From assembly GCF_001263335.1 (NCBI RefSeq), contig NZ_LGVW01000011.1, positions 87,111 to 151,110 on the forward strand: a DNA stretch of 64,000 bases. Direction: 5' to 3'. The DNA is from Dichelobacter nodosus (GTDB lineage Bacteria > Pseudomonadota > Gammaproteobacteria > Cardiobacteriales > Cardiobacteriaceae). Position 1 is the stretch's first letter, and each line of letters starts with the position of its first letter. The translations under genes were made by a program, and so were the position numbers. Positions 16,319-25,520 of this stretch are shown piece by piece. The notes under the pieces are model-generated. The model made no database searches, was not told the origin of the DNA, and saw nothing but the letters and a program-made list of their open reading frames with translations.

Positions 16319-17380
16319 TCATAAGCTTGAATCCTTTCGTTGATAAACGTCGCTTTTGAGATAATGTTCTTTCATGGAAATTAAAAAAACATTGATCACG
16401 GCAGCGCACGGCAATGCTAATAATACGCCCATAAAGCCAAAAAATTGACCGCCGGTGAGTACGGCAAATAATACGGCTACGGGGTGGAGTCCGGTTCGAT
16501 CGCCGACAAATTTGGGCGTTAAAAACATGCCTTCCATCATTTGTCCACAAATAAAAACGGCAGCAATAGCAAAAAGATGCAACCAATCTTGAAATTGAAT
16601 CAAAGCAACCAGCGCCGAAATACTCATGCCAACGACCAATCCCAAATACGGCACAAAACTCACCAAACCGGAAAAAAATCCGATGAGAATGCCTAAATCA
16701 AGACCCACAATCGATAAACCAATGGCATAAATAATGCCCAAACAACACATAACAATAAACTGTCCGCGCAAAAAACCGCCCAAAACTTCGTCCGATCTTC
16801 GCGCGAGCAGACAAATATCGTCGTGATACTTTCTCGGCAATAATGCTTGAAATTTAGCAAGCAATTTATCCCAATCGCGCAAAAGATAAAAAGTAACAAC
16901 GGGAATTAAAAAAAGATACATAACGCCCGTTATCACCGCACGCGCGGGCTTTTTCAAAGAACTGAATAAACCATTTAATACTGCCGATGCGCTTTTAATG
17001 TTGTCTTGTAAAAACTTTTGTGCATTATCGGCGTTAATCGTTTCTGGACTGATATCGAATAATTTTTGAATGGTCGGCGTCATCACTTTTTGCACGTGAT
17101 TGAGATAATTAGGAACGCGCCCGCTGATTTGGTCGACTTGTTGATCAATCATCGGAATAATCACCAACACGATAACGGCAAAACCAATCAGCAGCAAAGC
17201 AAAAAGCGTTACCACCGCCCACAAACGCGGAATTTTGCAAGCTTCGATTCGATCAACCAAAGGATCGCCCAAATATGCCAACACGGCAGCAAACAAAAAA
17301 GGCGTTAAAACTGGGCTAAGTAAATATAATAAAAAGCCGCTCATCACAAAAACAATGAGCCAAAAAAAACGTTCTTGCAT
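16319..17380 (-). CDS. AI-2E transporter family (PerM/YdiK-like) membrane protein
   Basis: A 353-residue inner-membrane protein of the AI-2E/UPF0118 family, whose members include autoinducer exporters, Na+/H+ antiporters and proteins of unknown cargo. It has about seven to eight hydrophobic segments with the family order: a pair at the N-terminus, an amphipathic middle (about 60-135) and a cluster of segments after about 145. GLVSFVPYLGLVVGM and the late DRTGLHPVAVLFAVLTGGQFFGFMGVLLALPCAAV region are typical. The start is taken as ATG at 17380; the alternative is a TTG at 17404. It leads a run with mlaA and rsgA. The substrate cannot be told from sequence. Confidence 0.88.
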   Translation of the reverse strand: MQERFFWLIVFVMSGFLLYLLSPVLTPFLFAAVLAYLGDPLVDRIEACKIPRLWAVVTLFALLLIGFAVIVLVIIPMIDQQVDQISGRVPNYLNHVQKVMTPTIQKLFDISPETINADNAQKFLQDNIKSASAVLNGLFSSLKKPARAVITGVMYLFLIPVVTFYLLRDWDKLLAKFQALLPRKYHDDICLLARRSDEVLGGFLRGQFIVMCCLGIIYAIGLSIVGLDLGILIGFFSGLVSFVPYLGLVVGMSISALVALIQFQDWLHLFAIAAVFICGQMMEGMFLTPKFVGDRTGLHPVAVLFAVLTGGQFFGFMGVLLALPCAAVINVFLISMKEHYLKSDVYQRKDSSL

Positions 17381-17514
17381 TCCGTTACTCGTAGAAAAAG
17401 GCAAGTAATTGTAACAGAAAACCCTTATTTTCGGTGCTGCTCCCTATTCAAACGGCGCACCGAAAAAATTGGGTAGATTAATAGATAATATATTGAATTA
17501 AATAAGGAAAAATA

Positions 17515-18417
17515 ATGAAAAATCTTAAAACCATCGTTGACTGGATTCGCTACGGCGCCAGCGAATTTGCACGGCAATCGCTTTTTTTTGGTCACGGCAC
17601 GGATAATCCTTTAGATGAAGCCGCCGCGCTCGTGCTCGGCATTTTGCAGCTTCCTTTTAGTTTAGATGCTTCTTATTGGGGCGCGCATTTAACCGATAAA
17701 GAATGCGCATTATTAGCTGATGCTTTTCGGCGCCGCATTGAAGAACGTTTGCCCGTGCCCTATTTAACGCAGCGCACGTTATACGGCGGTTATGAATTTT
17801 ATATTGATGAACGCGCACTTATTCCGCGTTCGCCGATTGCCGAACTCATCGATCGCGGGCTGGCGCCTTATTGGCAAGGCGATGATCCCGAACGGATTTT
17901 GGATTTATGTTGCGGCAGCGGCTGCATCGGCATTTTAGCGAAATATCATTATCCCGACGCCGAAGTGGTGTTAGCCGATATTGACGAACAAGCGCTTGCG
18001 GTCGCAGCCATTAATCTGCAGCGCGCGGCGATGGAAGATGACGGCGTGGAAATCGTTCAAAGCGATATTTTTACTGCCGTCACCGGTACTTTTGATTGGA
18101 TTTTATGCAATCCGCCTTATGTTGAAGCAGAAGAGATGACAACGATTGCTGCGGAATATTACCACGAGCCGCGGCAAGCTTTGGTTTCCGGCGCTGATGG
18201 TTTGGATTTGACGCGGCGAATTTTGTCGCAAGCGGCGCATTATTTAAATGATAACGGCGTTTTGATTTTAGAAGTGGGCATGAGTTGGCAAAATTTGGAA
18301 CAAGCTTATCCGGAAATTGGTTTTGATTGGGTGGATTTTGAACGCGGCGGCGAGGGCGTTTTTGCTGTGAGTCGCGACGAATTGTTGGCGTGGCAATGCG
18401 CGGGACTTTTATCGTAA
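17515..18417 (+). CDS. prmB: Ribosomal protein L3 glutamine methyltransferase
   Basis: A 300-residue SAM-dependent enzyme that methylates a Gln of ribosomal protein L3 (PrmB). An N-terminal helical domain with RRIEERLPVPYLTQ precedes the Rossmann fold, with motif I ILDLCCGSGCIGI (about residues 126-138) and the catalytic NPPY at 199-202. The text VPYLT-x-A/R near 80 and the ALIPRSPIAELI stretch favour PrmB over the release-factor enzyme PrmC. AAGGA precedes the ATG. It diverges from the AI-2E gene and is followed by a terminator that mainly serves the converging gene. Confidence 0.93.
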   Translation: MKNLKTIVDWIRYGASEFARQSLFFGHGTDNPLDEAAALVLGILQLPFSLDASYWGAHLTDKECALLADAFRRRIEERLPVPYLTQRTLYGGYEFYIDERALIPRSPIAELIDRGLAPYWQGDDPERILDLCCGSGCIGILAKYHYPDAEVVLADIDEQALAVAAINLQRAAMEDDGVEIVQSDIFTAVTGTFDWILCNPPYVEAEEMTTIAAEYYHEPRQALVSGADGLDLTRRILSQAAHYLNDNGVLILEVGMSWQNLEQAYPEIGFDWVDFERGGEGVFAVSRDELLAWQCAGLLS

Positions 18418-18449
18418 AAAACAAAATGGCGCCAAGCAATTGACGCCAT
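18416..18449 (-). terminator. Rho-independent terminator of the puuD-like gene
   Basis: The arms ATGGCG (18426-18431) and CGCCAT (18444-18449) form a stem with a 12-base loop. On the minus strand the stem runs into TTTTGTTTTT (18416-18425). It ends the puuD-like gene that stops at 18471. Read from prmB it has only a weak AT tail. Confidence 0.6.
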
Positions 18450-18470
18450 AAAATTATTTAAAACAATAGA

Positions 18471-19196
18471 TTAACGATTTTGTATCGCGGCAAAAAAGCG
18501 TTCAAAAATATAACGCGATAGCAAACGAACGCCGCTATTGAATTCTGGGTGCCATTGCACGCCCAACATAAAACGATGTTCCGGCAAACTGATCGCTTCC
18601 ATCATGCCGTCGCTCGCACTGGCTTCTAAAAAAAGCGCCGGCGCCAGTTTATCAATGGCTTGTTGATGCAGCGAATTGACCATGGCAGTGGTACCGAAAT
18701 CCGCCAAAATGCCGCCGCGATGAATGCAAATATCATGCACTTCTTGATATTGCACCGCCAAAGGATCGGTTTCATTTTCTAAATGCGGCAAATAATATTG
18801 TTCTTTTTTGCGCCAATCGGGCGTTAACGTGCCGCCAAAAAAAACGTTCATTTCCTGATGCCCGCGGCAAATCGCTAAAAGCGGCAAATCATGATCTCTT
18901 GCATAAGCTAAAAGATGAAAACTTAAGGTGTCACGCCCTAAATCAGAATGGGGTTCGGCGTGGGTTGCGTGATAATGAAAAGGACTGACGTTACTGGCGC
19001 TACCCGTTAATAAAATGCCGTCTAATTGCGCAAATAACTGATCCCGCTGCGCGCAATGATTGAGTTGTTGCGGCAATAAAATGGGAATGCCGCCGGCTTC
19101 AACGATGGCGTTAATGTAGCTGTCATGCGCTTCTTGAATGCCGTAATTTGCTAATGTTTTGTGGCAACAAATAATGCCAATTAAGGGTTGTGTCAT
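18471..19196 (-). CDS. Class I glutamine amidotransferase, PuuD-like hydrolase
   Basis: A 241-residue cytoplasmic hydrolase of the peptidase C26 family. The nucleophile elbow is LAICRGHQE with Cys110, and the catalytic His-x-Glu lies in GVQWHPEF near residue 216. The oxyanion-loop stretch LLTGSASNVSPFHY fits PuuD (gamma-glutamyl-GABA hydrolase of putrescine breakdown). The rest of the Puu pathway is not nearby, so the substrate may be another gamma-glutamyl amide. It is a single gene that diverges from nhaC. Confidence 0.85.
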   Translation of the reverse strand: MTQPLIGIICCHKTLANYGIQEAHDSYINAIVEAGGIPILLPQQLNHCAQRDQLFAQLDGILLTGSASNVSPFHYHATHAEPHSDLGRDTLSFHLLAYARDHDLPLLAICRGHQEMNVFFGGTLTPDWRKKEQYYLPHLENETDPLAVQYQEVHDICIHRGGILADFGTTAMVNSLHQQAIDKLAPALFLEASASDGMMEAISLPEHRFMLGVQWHPEFNSGVRLLSRYIFERFFAAIQNR

Positions 19197-19400
19197 CGCT
19201 CTGCCTGTTCTTTGAAAAGAGGAAATTCTAACCGAATTTTTTCTTCAAAACGCGGAAAAAATCGTCATAAAAATTTTTAACATCATAGGTATAGCATCTT
19301 TCAAAGAATTCATGTTTAATATGCAGCCTTTTTTTTGCACCATAAAGGGTTTCTTTCATTTTTTATGAAGTTTTTGAGTTAATCTGCGCAAGGAGTTGAC
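19197..19400. other. Intergenic region between divergent puuD-like gene and nhaC
   Basis: A 204-base AT-rich stretch that must hold promoters for both flanking genes. I see no convincing paired -35/-10 boxes, no tRNA and no clear operator. On the plus side it ends in AAGGAG 5 bases before the nhaC ATG. Runs of T and A here could hide promoter or leader structure. Confidence 0.3.
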
Positions 19401-20891
19401 ATGGCAAATCTGTATCAGGCAATTCGGTGGCGGTATCGCGTTTATCGTAAATTTTCCACCGTGGCTTTGGTATTGGTCATTTTTTCATTATTTTTGTGGC
19501 TCGCCAAAAGCCATGTTTCAGGGGAAAGTTGGGGGATTTGGTCGTTATTGCCCACATTGCTCGTTTTATTCGTGGCGATTATTACGCGTCGCCCGTTTGA
19601 ATCGATGATTACCGGCGGCGTTGCCGGATTGATCATGCTCGATCCCAGCAATTTAATTACGCCGTTTGCCAGCCAAATTTCAGCGATTTTTGGAAATGCC
19701 ACCATTGTTTGGGTGATTTTAGTATGCGGTTTGATGGGTGGTTTTATTCGCATTTTAGAAATCAGCGGCAGCTCAAACGGTTTTACTCAATTTTTAACCA
19801 ATGTAGTTAAAAGTCGGCGGCAATCATTATTGGCAACCGTTGCCGTGGGCATCGTGATTTTTATTGACGACTATTTAAACTGCCTCGCCGTTTCCAATTC
19901 TGTTAAAAAACTCACGGATTACTATAAAGTTTCTCGCGAAAAATTAGCCTACATTATCGACTCCACCGCGGCGCCAACTTGCGTAATCGTGCCGGTATCA
20001 ACGTGGGCGGTTTATTTTGCCGGATTGTTAGAAGAAGCGGGCGCCGTTGAAAAAGGGCAGGGCATTGCGATGTACATTAAAAGCATTCCCTACATGGTTT
20101 ATGCATGGATAGCGCTTATTATCGTCGCTTTAGTTGCCGCGGACGTTATCGGCGATTTTGGTCCAATGAAAGCTGCCGAAGCGCGCGCTAAAGCCGGAAA
20201 ACCCATTCCAGATGGTTTTCATGCTTCTGATTTAGTAGAAGATAACCGCGCGCTCATTCAAATCAGTTATCGGCGGCGTTTGTGGAATTTTATTTTCCCG
20301 ATGATTTTATTAGTAGCGGCAACGGTTTATTTTGAAATTGATTTATTGCGCGGTGTGATTTTAACCTGCGCGGTGACTATTGCATGGTTTTGGTTGCAAG
20401 GATTATTAACCTTTGAAGAACAAGTTGAGTCATTATTTCACGGCTTCAAAATTATGATGTATCCGCTGGCAGCAGTGATTGCTGGTTACTTTTTAAAAGG
20501 CGTGAACGACGAATTGGGCATGACTAAATTTGTGATTGAAGCCGCGATGCCGTACGTCAGCGCTCAAACCTTCCCGATAATTATTTTTATCGCGATGGGC
20601 ATCGTCGTTTTTTCAACCGGATCCAGCTGGGGCGTATTCGTTATTACCATTCCGATTGTGGTGCCGATTGCGCAACAATTAGGAACGCCAATGCCGTTAG
20701 TAGTCGGCGCTTTGCTTTCTGCTTCTTCTTTTGGCAGCCACGCTTGTTTTTTCAGCGATTCCTCATTGTTAGCTTCGCAGGGTTCGGGGTGTACACCGAT
20801 GCAACACGCGTTTACTCAATTGCCGTACGCTTTATTAGGCGCCGCACTCGCCGCTGTAACGCTGCTTATTTTGGGATACACGCTTTCTTAA
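19401..20891 (+). CDS. NhaC-family Na+/H+ antiporter
   Basis: A 496-residue inner-membrane transporter with about eleven to twelve hydrophobic segments. The family features are WVILVCGLMGGFIRILEISG (about residues 104-123), the intramembrane acidic motif GIVIFIDDYLNCLAVSN (about 150-166), then STAAPTCVIVPVSTWA and late FSTGSSWGVFVI with GSHACFFSDSS. These match the NhaC/pfam03553 group, which exchanges Na+ for protons; some members instead move organic acids such as malate or lactate. The ribosome site AAGGAG stands 5 bases before the ATG. It is a single gene, closed by a strong terminator. Confidence 0.85.
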   Translation: MANLYQAIRWRYRVYRKFSTVALVLVIFSLFLWLAKSHVSGESWGIWSLLPTLLVLFVAIITRRPFESMITGGVAGLIMLDPSNLITPFASQISAIFGNATIVWVILVCGLMGGFIRILEISGSSNGFTQFLTNVVKSRRQSLLATVAVGIVIFIDDYLNCLAVSNSVKKLTDYYKVSREKLAYIIDSTAAPTCVIVPVSTWAVYFAGLLEEAGAVEKGQGIAMYIKSIPYMVYAWIALIIVALVAADVIGDFGPMKAAEARAKAGKPIPDGFHASDLVEDNRALIQISYRRRLWNFIFPMILLVAATVYFEIDLLRGVILTCAVTIAWFWLQGLLTFEEQVESLFHGFKIMMYPLAAVIAGYFLKGVNDELGMTKFVIEAAMPYVSAQTFPIIIFIAMGIVVFSTGSSWGVFVITIPIVVPIAQQLGTPMPLVVGALLSASSFGSHACFFSDSSLLASQGSGCTPMQHAFTQLPYALLGAALAAVTLLILGYTLS

Positions 20892-20896
20892 ACGCT

Positions 20897-20927
20897 CAAA
20901 AAGTCCGCATCATGCGGGCTTTTTTTT
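20897..20927 (+). terminator. Rho-independent terminator after nhaC
   Basis: A short stem (GTCCGCA with TGCGGGC, 20903-20919, containing one G-T pair and a three-base loop) is followed by eight T residues (20920-20927). An A-run before the stem lets it also act for clpA, which converges and stops at 20934. Confidence 0.8.
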
Positions 20928-20933
20928 GCGCAA

Positions 20934-23225
20934 TTATTGATACAACGCACTATCAATATTTAATTCCGATTCTTGACATTGCGCTTCCACTTCTAATACC
21001 GGAACATCATTGGCAATTAATACGCTGACATGACCGCCATTTGCCAACTTTCCAAATAACAAATGTTCTGCCAACGGCTCTTTAATATATTTTTGAATCG
21101 TCCGCGCCATAGGTCGCGCGCCCATTTTGGCGTCGTAACCGTGTTGCGCGAGCCAATTTTTGGATTCTTCAGAAAGAGTAATTGTCACTTGTTTTTCTTC
21201 TAATTGTTGCTCCAATTCAATAATAAATTTATCAACAACATGACGAATGGTTTCTTCGCTAAGCGGCGAAAAGGGAATAATGGCGTCTAAACGATTGCGA
21301 AATTCGGGAGAGAAATAACGTTTCACCGCAGTTTCTGATTGCGTTTTCGCGTGAACGTTGTCATCAACATGACCAAAACCAATGCGGTTTTTCTCCAATT
21401 CAAATGCGCCCACGTTACTGGTTAAAATCACGACTAAATTACGGCAATTCACCTCGCGACCGTTGGCATCGGTTAACACGCCGTGATCCATCACTTGCAA
21501 CAAAATATTCATGATATCGGGGTGCGCTTTTTCGATTTCGTCCATCAACAGCACGGCATGCGGATTTTTCAAAATTTTTTCCGTCAAAATGCCCGCTTGT
21601 TCATAACCAACATAACCTGGAGGCGCGCCGATCAGTCGCGAAACCGTATGCGATTCCATATATTCACTCATATCAAAACGCAGCAATTTAATGCCCATCA
21701 CATGCGCCAATTGTCGGCAAACTTCCGTTTTGCCCACGCCAGTTGGTCCCGTAAACAAAAAGCTGGCGATCGGCTTTTCTTTTTCACGCAAACCCGCGCG
21801 GCTCAATTTAATTGCCACGGATAAAGCATGAATGGCTTCATCTTGACCAAAAACCACCGTTTTTAAATCGCGCTCTAAGGTTTTCAAAACATTGCGATCA
21901 TCGTTGGAAACGCTTTTTTCCGGAATTTTCGCCACGGTAGCAACGAGTTGTTCAATCATCAAAGCCGTGATTTCTTTTGATTGTTGTTCTGCCGGCAAAA
22001 TGCGCATTTTCGCGCCGATTTCGTCAATTAAATCAATAGCTTTATCAGGTAAATTGCGATCATTGATATACCGATCGGATAACTTAACCGCCGCCTCCAG
22101 CGCTTCATCAAGATACTGAATTTCATGAAATTCTTCATAACGTTTGCGCAAACCTTTTAAAATCGCGATGGAATCGTCTAAAGACGGTTCGGCAACATCA
22201 ATCCGCTGAAAACGCCGCGCGAGCGCGTGATCTTTTTCAAAAATTTGTCGGAATTCTTGATCGGTGGTGGCGCCGATGCAGCGCAAATCTCCATTTGCCA
22301 GCGCGGGTTTGATGAGATTTGACGCGTCCATCGTGCTGCCGGTGGTGGCGCCGGCGCCGATGATGGTATGAATTTCATCAACAAATAAAATGGCGTTTTC
22401 TAATTGCAATAATTCTTTTAATAACGCTTTGATCCGATTTTCAAAATCACCGCGGTATTTTGTGCCGGCGAGCAAACTGCCCATATCCAAACTATAAATA
22501 ACGGCATCATTTAAAATTTCTGGCGCTTCTTTATTGACGATGGCGCGTGCTAAACCTTCGGCGATTGCCGTTTTACCCACGCCGGCTTCACCCACTAAAA
22601 TGGGATTGTTTTTCCGCCGCCGGCATAATGTTTGCGTGAGCCGTTTGAGTTCTTTTTGCCGTCCAATCAACGGATCGATTTTTCCTTGTTGAACCCTTTC
22701 ATTTAAATTGATGGTAAATTCTTCGATTGCAGATTTTTGTTTGCCCGCCGTTTGCGTATTTTTATTGTGCTGCGTTTCGGTTTCTGGCACGGACGCTTCA
22801 TCTAAATGCGCGATATAAGTTACTAAATCTAATCGTGAAATTTCTTGTTTACGCAAAAAAAAGGCGGCATATGAATCGCGCTCTGACACGATGGCAACCA
22901 GCGCATTTAAACAGCTGACTTCTTCACGACCGGCATTTCTGGCATGCAAAACGGCGCGTTGAATCATGCGCTGGAACGCTAAAGTAGGTTGCGTATTGCC
23001 TTCGCTTTGCTCGCGGGAAAATTTAGGGCAATGTTCTTCTAAATACACATTAATCTGTTCACGCAGCGCCGCAATATCGCCGCCGAGGTTTAAAATCGCA
23101 TCGATAACGCTTTGTTCTTCTAAAAGCGAGAGCAGCAAATGTTCGAGCGTTAAAAATTCATATCGCGCCTGCTGCGCGTTACGAAAAGCCCGATCAATAG
23201 CCTGATCAAGAGTAGGGGACAGCAT
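20934..23225 (-). CDS. clpA: ATP-dependent Clp protease ATPase subunit ClpA
   Basis: A 763-residue Hsp100 unfoldase that feeds substrates to ClpP. The N-domain (about 1-145) begins MLSPTLDQAIDRAF, the ClpA type. The first AAA+ module has Walker A GEAGVGKTA and Walker B ILFVDEIH. The second has GPTGVGKTE and VLLMDEIEKAH, and lacks the ClpB middle coiled coil. The start is ATG at 23225 with GGAG 6 bases upstream; an earlier in-frame TTG overlaps that site and is rejected. It follows clpS by 12 bases, the usual order, so the adaptor and unfoldase are co-transcribed. clpP is not in the window. Confidence 0.96.
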   Translation of the reverse strand: MLSPTLDQAIDRAFRNAQQARYEFLTLEHLLLSLLEEQSVIDAILNLGGDIAALREQINVYLEEHCPKFSREQSEGNTQPTLAFQRMIQRAVLHARNAGREEVSCLNALVAIVSERDSYAAFFLRKQEISRLDLVTYIAHLDEASVPETETQHNKNTQTAGKQKSAIEEFTINLNERVQQGKIDPLIGRQKELKRLTQTLCRRRKNNPILVGEAGVGKTAIAEGLARAIVNKEAPEILNDAVIYSLDMGSLLAGTKYRGDFENRIKALLKELLQLENAILFVDEIHTIIGAGATTGSTMDASNLIKPALANGDLRCIGATTDQEFRQIFEKDHALARRFQRIDVAEPSLDDSIAILKGLRKRYEEFHEIQYLDEALEAAVKLSDRYINDRNLPDKAIDLIDEIGAKMRILPAEQQSKEITALMIEQLVATVAKIPEKSVSNDDRNVLKTLERDLKTVVFGQDEAIHALSVAIKLSRAGLREKEKPIASFLFTGPTGVGKTEVCRQLAHVMGIKLLRFDMSEYMESHTVSRLIGAPPGYVGYEQAGILTEKILKNPHAVLLMDEIEKAHPDIMNILLQVMDHGVLTDANGREVNCRNLVVILTSNVGAFELEKNRIGFGHVDDNVHAKTQSETAVKRYFSPEFRNRLDAIIPFSPLSEETIRHVVDKFIIELEQQLEEKQVTITLSEESKNWLAQHGYDAKMGARPMARTIQKYIKEPLAEHLLFGKLANGGHVSVLIANDVPVLEVEAQCQESELNIDSALYQ

Positions 23226-23237
23226 ATTATTCTCCAA

Positions 23238-23552
23238 TTATTGTGGGCGGATACTACACATCAGCGGGTGTCCTTTTTCACGAGCGTAAGCAATCACTTG
23301 ACGCGCTTTGGTTTCGGCAATATCGCGCGGGAAAATGCCCACCACCGCCGAACCTTCAAAATGAACTTTAAGCATCAATTTTTCTGCTACTTCTGCCGTT
23401 TGATAAAAAAAGCGACAAATGACCTCAATCACAAAATCCATGGTGGTGTAATCATCATTATGCAAAACCACTTCAAAAAGATCGGGTTGTGCAACGTCTG
23501 ATTTTTGTGCTGATGGCGCTAATAAAAGGTCATTTTGTGAGGAAGTACTCAT
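23238..23552 (-). CDS. clpS: ClpS adaptor for N-degron substrates
   Basis: A 104-residue adaptor that delivers proteins with Leu, Phe, Tyr or Trp at the N-terminus to ClpAP. After a flexible start, the conserved core LFEVVLHNDDYTTMDFV is seen at about residues 26-42, and FEGSAVVGIFPRDIAETKA later. Asn and Asp in HNDD bind the substrate amino terminus. The start is ATG at 23552; an in-frame start at 23618 would lie before the likely promoter. It is first of the clpS-clpA pair. The aat gene at 47742-48422 supplies substrates for this pathway. Confidence 0.95.
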   Translation of the reverse strand: MSTSSQNDLLLAPSAQKSDVAQPDLFEVVLHNDDYTTMDFVIEVICRFFYQTAEVAEKLMLKVHFEGSAVVGIFPRDIAETKARQVIAYAREKGHPLMCSIRPQ

Positions 23553-23579
23553 TGCCGTATCCAAAAATAAATTGTTCTT

Positions 23580-23607
23580 ATTATGGGGACGCGCAAAAGC
23601 ATTGCAA
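23580..23607 (-). promoter_or_regulatory. Possible clpS-clpA promoter
   Basis: On the minus strand TTGCAA (23602-23607) and CATAAT (23580-23585) are spaced by 16 bases. Transcription would start about 20 bases before the clpS ATG at 23552. Confidence 0.4.
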
Positions 23608-23680
23608 GATAAATTCACGCTTTTTAACCTACAACCATCGTTTTATAAAAACGTCTCTTCTCACGGTTTTGTTGTTGAAG

Positions 23681-23689
23681 TGATAAAAT
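23681..23689 (+). promoter_or_regulatory. Extended -10 promoter element upstream of pyrC
   Basis: The bases TGATAAAAT contain an extended -10 TG and a TAAAAT hexamer, followed at once by TGCGCCGCC. No good -35 lies 17 bases upstream. The start would leave a leader of roughly 100 bases before pyrC, with room for the start-site or leader regulation known for pyrC in enterics, though I see no such structure. Confidence 0.35.
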
Positions 23690-23797
23690 TGCGCCGCCTT
23701 GAATTTTGGGAATAAACCGCGCTTTTTTCCTCATCAACTAACGCGCATTCAGCGCCCCGCAAAACGCTATTAACCACCACATTTAAAGGAGAAGATC

Positions 23798-24835
23798 ATG
23801 CAAACATTAGTATTACCGCGTTTTGACGACATGCACACCCATGTTCGCGATAACGTTTTTTTAACGCGGACAGTGCGCGATATTGCGGCGTGGGCAGGAC
23901 GCGCGGTTATCATGCCGAATTTGGTGCCCGCTATTGATACGATTTCTGCCGTTGAGCAGTATCGCCGCCGAATTGAAGCGCATCTTCCTCCAGAAAGTGA
24001 ATTTACGCCGTTGATGACGTTATATTTAAGCGCAAATTTAACAATTGACAGTATCCAGCAGGCGAAAAACGCGGGCGTGGTTGCCGTTAAATGGTACCCC
24101 AAAGGCGCGACCACGCATTCCGCGCAAGGTATTGCCCAAATTCATGCGTTTTATCCGTTATTGGAAGCGATGCAAAAAGCGGGATTATTACTGTTAATTC
24201 ATGGCGAAGTGACCGATGATGATATTGATATTTTTGATCGTGAAGCGGTATTTATTGATCGCGTGCTTGAGCCGTTGCGCCGCGATTTTCCACAATTGAA
24301 AATGGTGTTAGAACATATTACGACCGCCGCGGCGGTGGATTATGTGATGCATGCCGCATGTAATCTTGCCGCAACCATTACGCCGCAGCATTTACTTTAT
24401 AACCGTAATCAATTACTCGTTGGCGGTTTAAAACCGCATTATTATTGTTTACCGATTTTAAAAACCGAACGCGACCGCAAACGTTTATTAGAAGCCGCAA
24501 TCAGCGGTGATCCGCGGTTTTTCTTAGGAACTGACAGCGCGCCGCATTTGCGCACGCAAAAAGAATGTAGTTGTGGTTGCGCAGGGTGTTATAGCGCTTT
24601 TCACGCGCCGGCTTTATATGCCACGATTTTTGAACGCGCCGGCGCTTTGCCGCGTTTACACGATTTTGCCTGCCGATTCGGCGCAGATTATTACGGCTTA
24701 CCTTATAATAACGGCAGCATTTGTCTGCAACGGCAAGAATGTATTGTTCCTGATGTTCTTAGCTATGGTGAGGGCGAACTGGTTCCTTTATCCGCCGGAA
24801 TGAGTTTGCCATGGACGTTAGCAGATAAAAACTGA
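23798..24835 (+). CDS. pyrC: Dihydroorotase
   Basis: A 345-residue zinc amidohydrolase of pyrimidine synthesis, closing carbamoyl aspartate to dihydroorotate. Metal-binding His13 and His15 lie in DMHTHVRDN, the carboxylated Lys98 in VKWYPKG, further His in LIHGEV and LEHITT, and the catalytic Asp in LGTDSAPH. The CSCGCAGCYSA stretch near residue 262 is typical of the class II E. coli-type enzyme. AAAGGAG stands before the ATG. It is followed by rppH after 46 bases. Confidence 0.97.
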   Translation: MQTLVLPRFDDMHTHVRDNVFLTRTVRDIAAWAGRAVIMPNLVPAIDTISAVEQYRRRIEAHLPPESEFTPLMTLYLSANLTIDSIQQAKNAGVVAVKWYPKGATTHSAQGIAQIHAFYPLLEAMQKAGLLLLIHGEVTDDDIDIFDREAVFIDRVLEPLRRDFPQLKMVLEHITTAAAVDYVMHAACNLAATITPQHLLYNRNQLLVGGLKPHYYCLPILKTERDRKRLLEAAISGDPRFFLGTDSAPHLRTQKECSCGCAGCYSAFHAPALYATIFERAGALPRLHDFACRFGADYYGLPYNNGSICLQRQECIVPDVLSYGEGELVPLSAGMSLPWTLADKN

Positions 24836-24881
24836 TTTTAAAAAAGCGATATTGCAGGCGGATTAAAGCAAAAGAATAGAT

Positions 24882-25499
24882 ATGGATAATGCGAATTACG
24901 ATGAAAACGTCTTTGATGGACAGGGCTACCGCTACAATGTGGGCATTGTTTTGCTTAATACGCAAAAACAAGTATTTGTAGGAAAACGCAAAGGTCAAGA
25001 AGCATGGCAATTTCCTCAAGGCGGCATGCACGGCGGCGAATCGGGCAAAGATGCGATGCTGCGAGAATTATTTGAAGAAACAGGACTGAAAGCGCATCAA
25101 GTCAACATTTTGCAGGAAACGGAAAAATGGCTGCATTATCGTTTACCGGTGCGATTTCGTCGGCGAAAATTTCCGGGGAAAATTCAATGTATTGGACAAA
25201 AACAAAAATGGTTTTTGTTGCAATTAAAAGATGACGACGTTTGTTTTGATTTAAACGGCGACGGCGCGCCCGAATTTGATGCATGGCAGTGGGTAAATTA
25301 TTGGCAACCAATTGAATTTGTGGTTCATTTTAAACGTGATGTTTACGCGCAAGCGCTGGAAGAATTATCCGTTGCCGTTCCCGAATTGCGCGCGCAAAAA
25401 CCTGCTGGTTTTCATCAACGCGGGCGGCAGAAAAACGTTAAACATCATCTCAACCCCCAAAAAGCGCCTTCTTTTGCCCGCCGTAGACGTCATAACTAA
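24882..25499 (+). CDS. rppH: RNA pyrophosphohydrolase
   Basis: A 205-residue Nudix hydrolase that converts 5'-triphosphate mRNA ends to monophosphate and triggers decay. The opening GYRYNVGIVLLN is close to the RppH consensus. The Nudix box GGMHGGESGKDAMLRELFEE is at about residues 46-65, followed by TGL. WQFPQGG just before it is typical of RppH. The C-terminal 40 residues are basic and rich in Arg, Lys and Gln, suited to RNA contact, and longer than the core. No strong ribosome site is seen before the ATG at 24882. Confidence 0.92.
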   Translation: MDNANYDENVFDGQGYRYNVGIVLLNTQKQVFVGKRKGQEAWQFPQGGMHGGESGKDAMLRELFEETGLKAHQVNILQETEKWLHYRLPVRFRRRKFPGKIQCIGQKQKWFLLQLKDDDVCFDLNGDGAPEFDAWQWVNYWQPIEFVVHFKRDVYAQALEELSVAVPELRAQKPAGFHQRGRQKNVKHHLNPQKAPSFARRRRHN

Positions 25500-25520
25500 G
25501 CAATTTTTATGGAACATAAA

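Noticed and set aside
16257..16586. Minus-strand ORF of 109 codons overlapping the AI-2E gene
   Set aside because: It is a shifted frame of the 3' end of the AI-2E gene; the in-frame protein there is the real one.
23553..23797. tRNA or small RNA in the longest gap
   Set aside because: No cloverleaf arms or T-loop sequence were seen; the gap holds promoters for clpS and pyrC.
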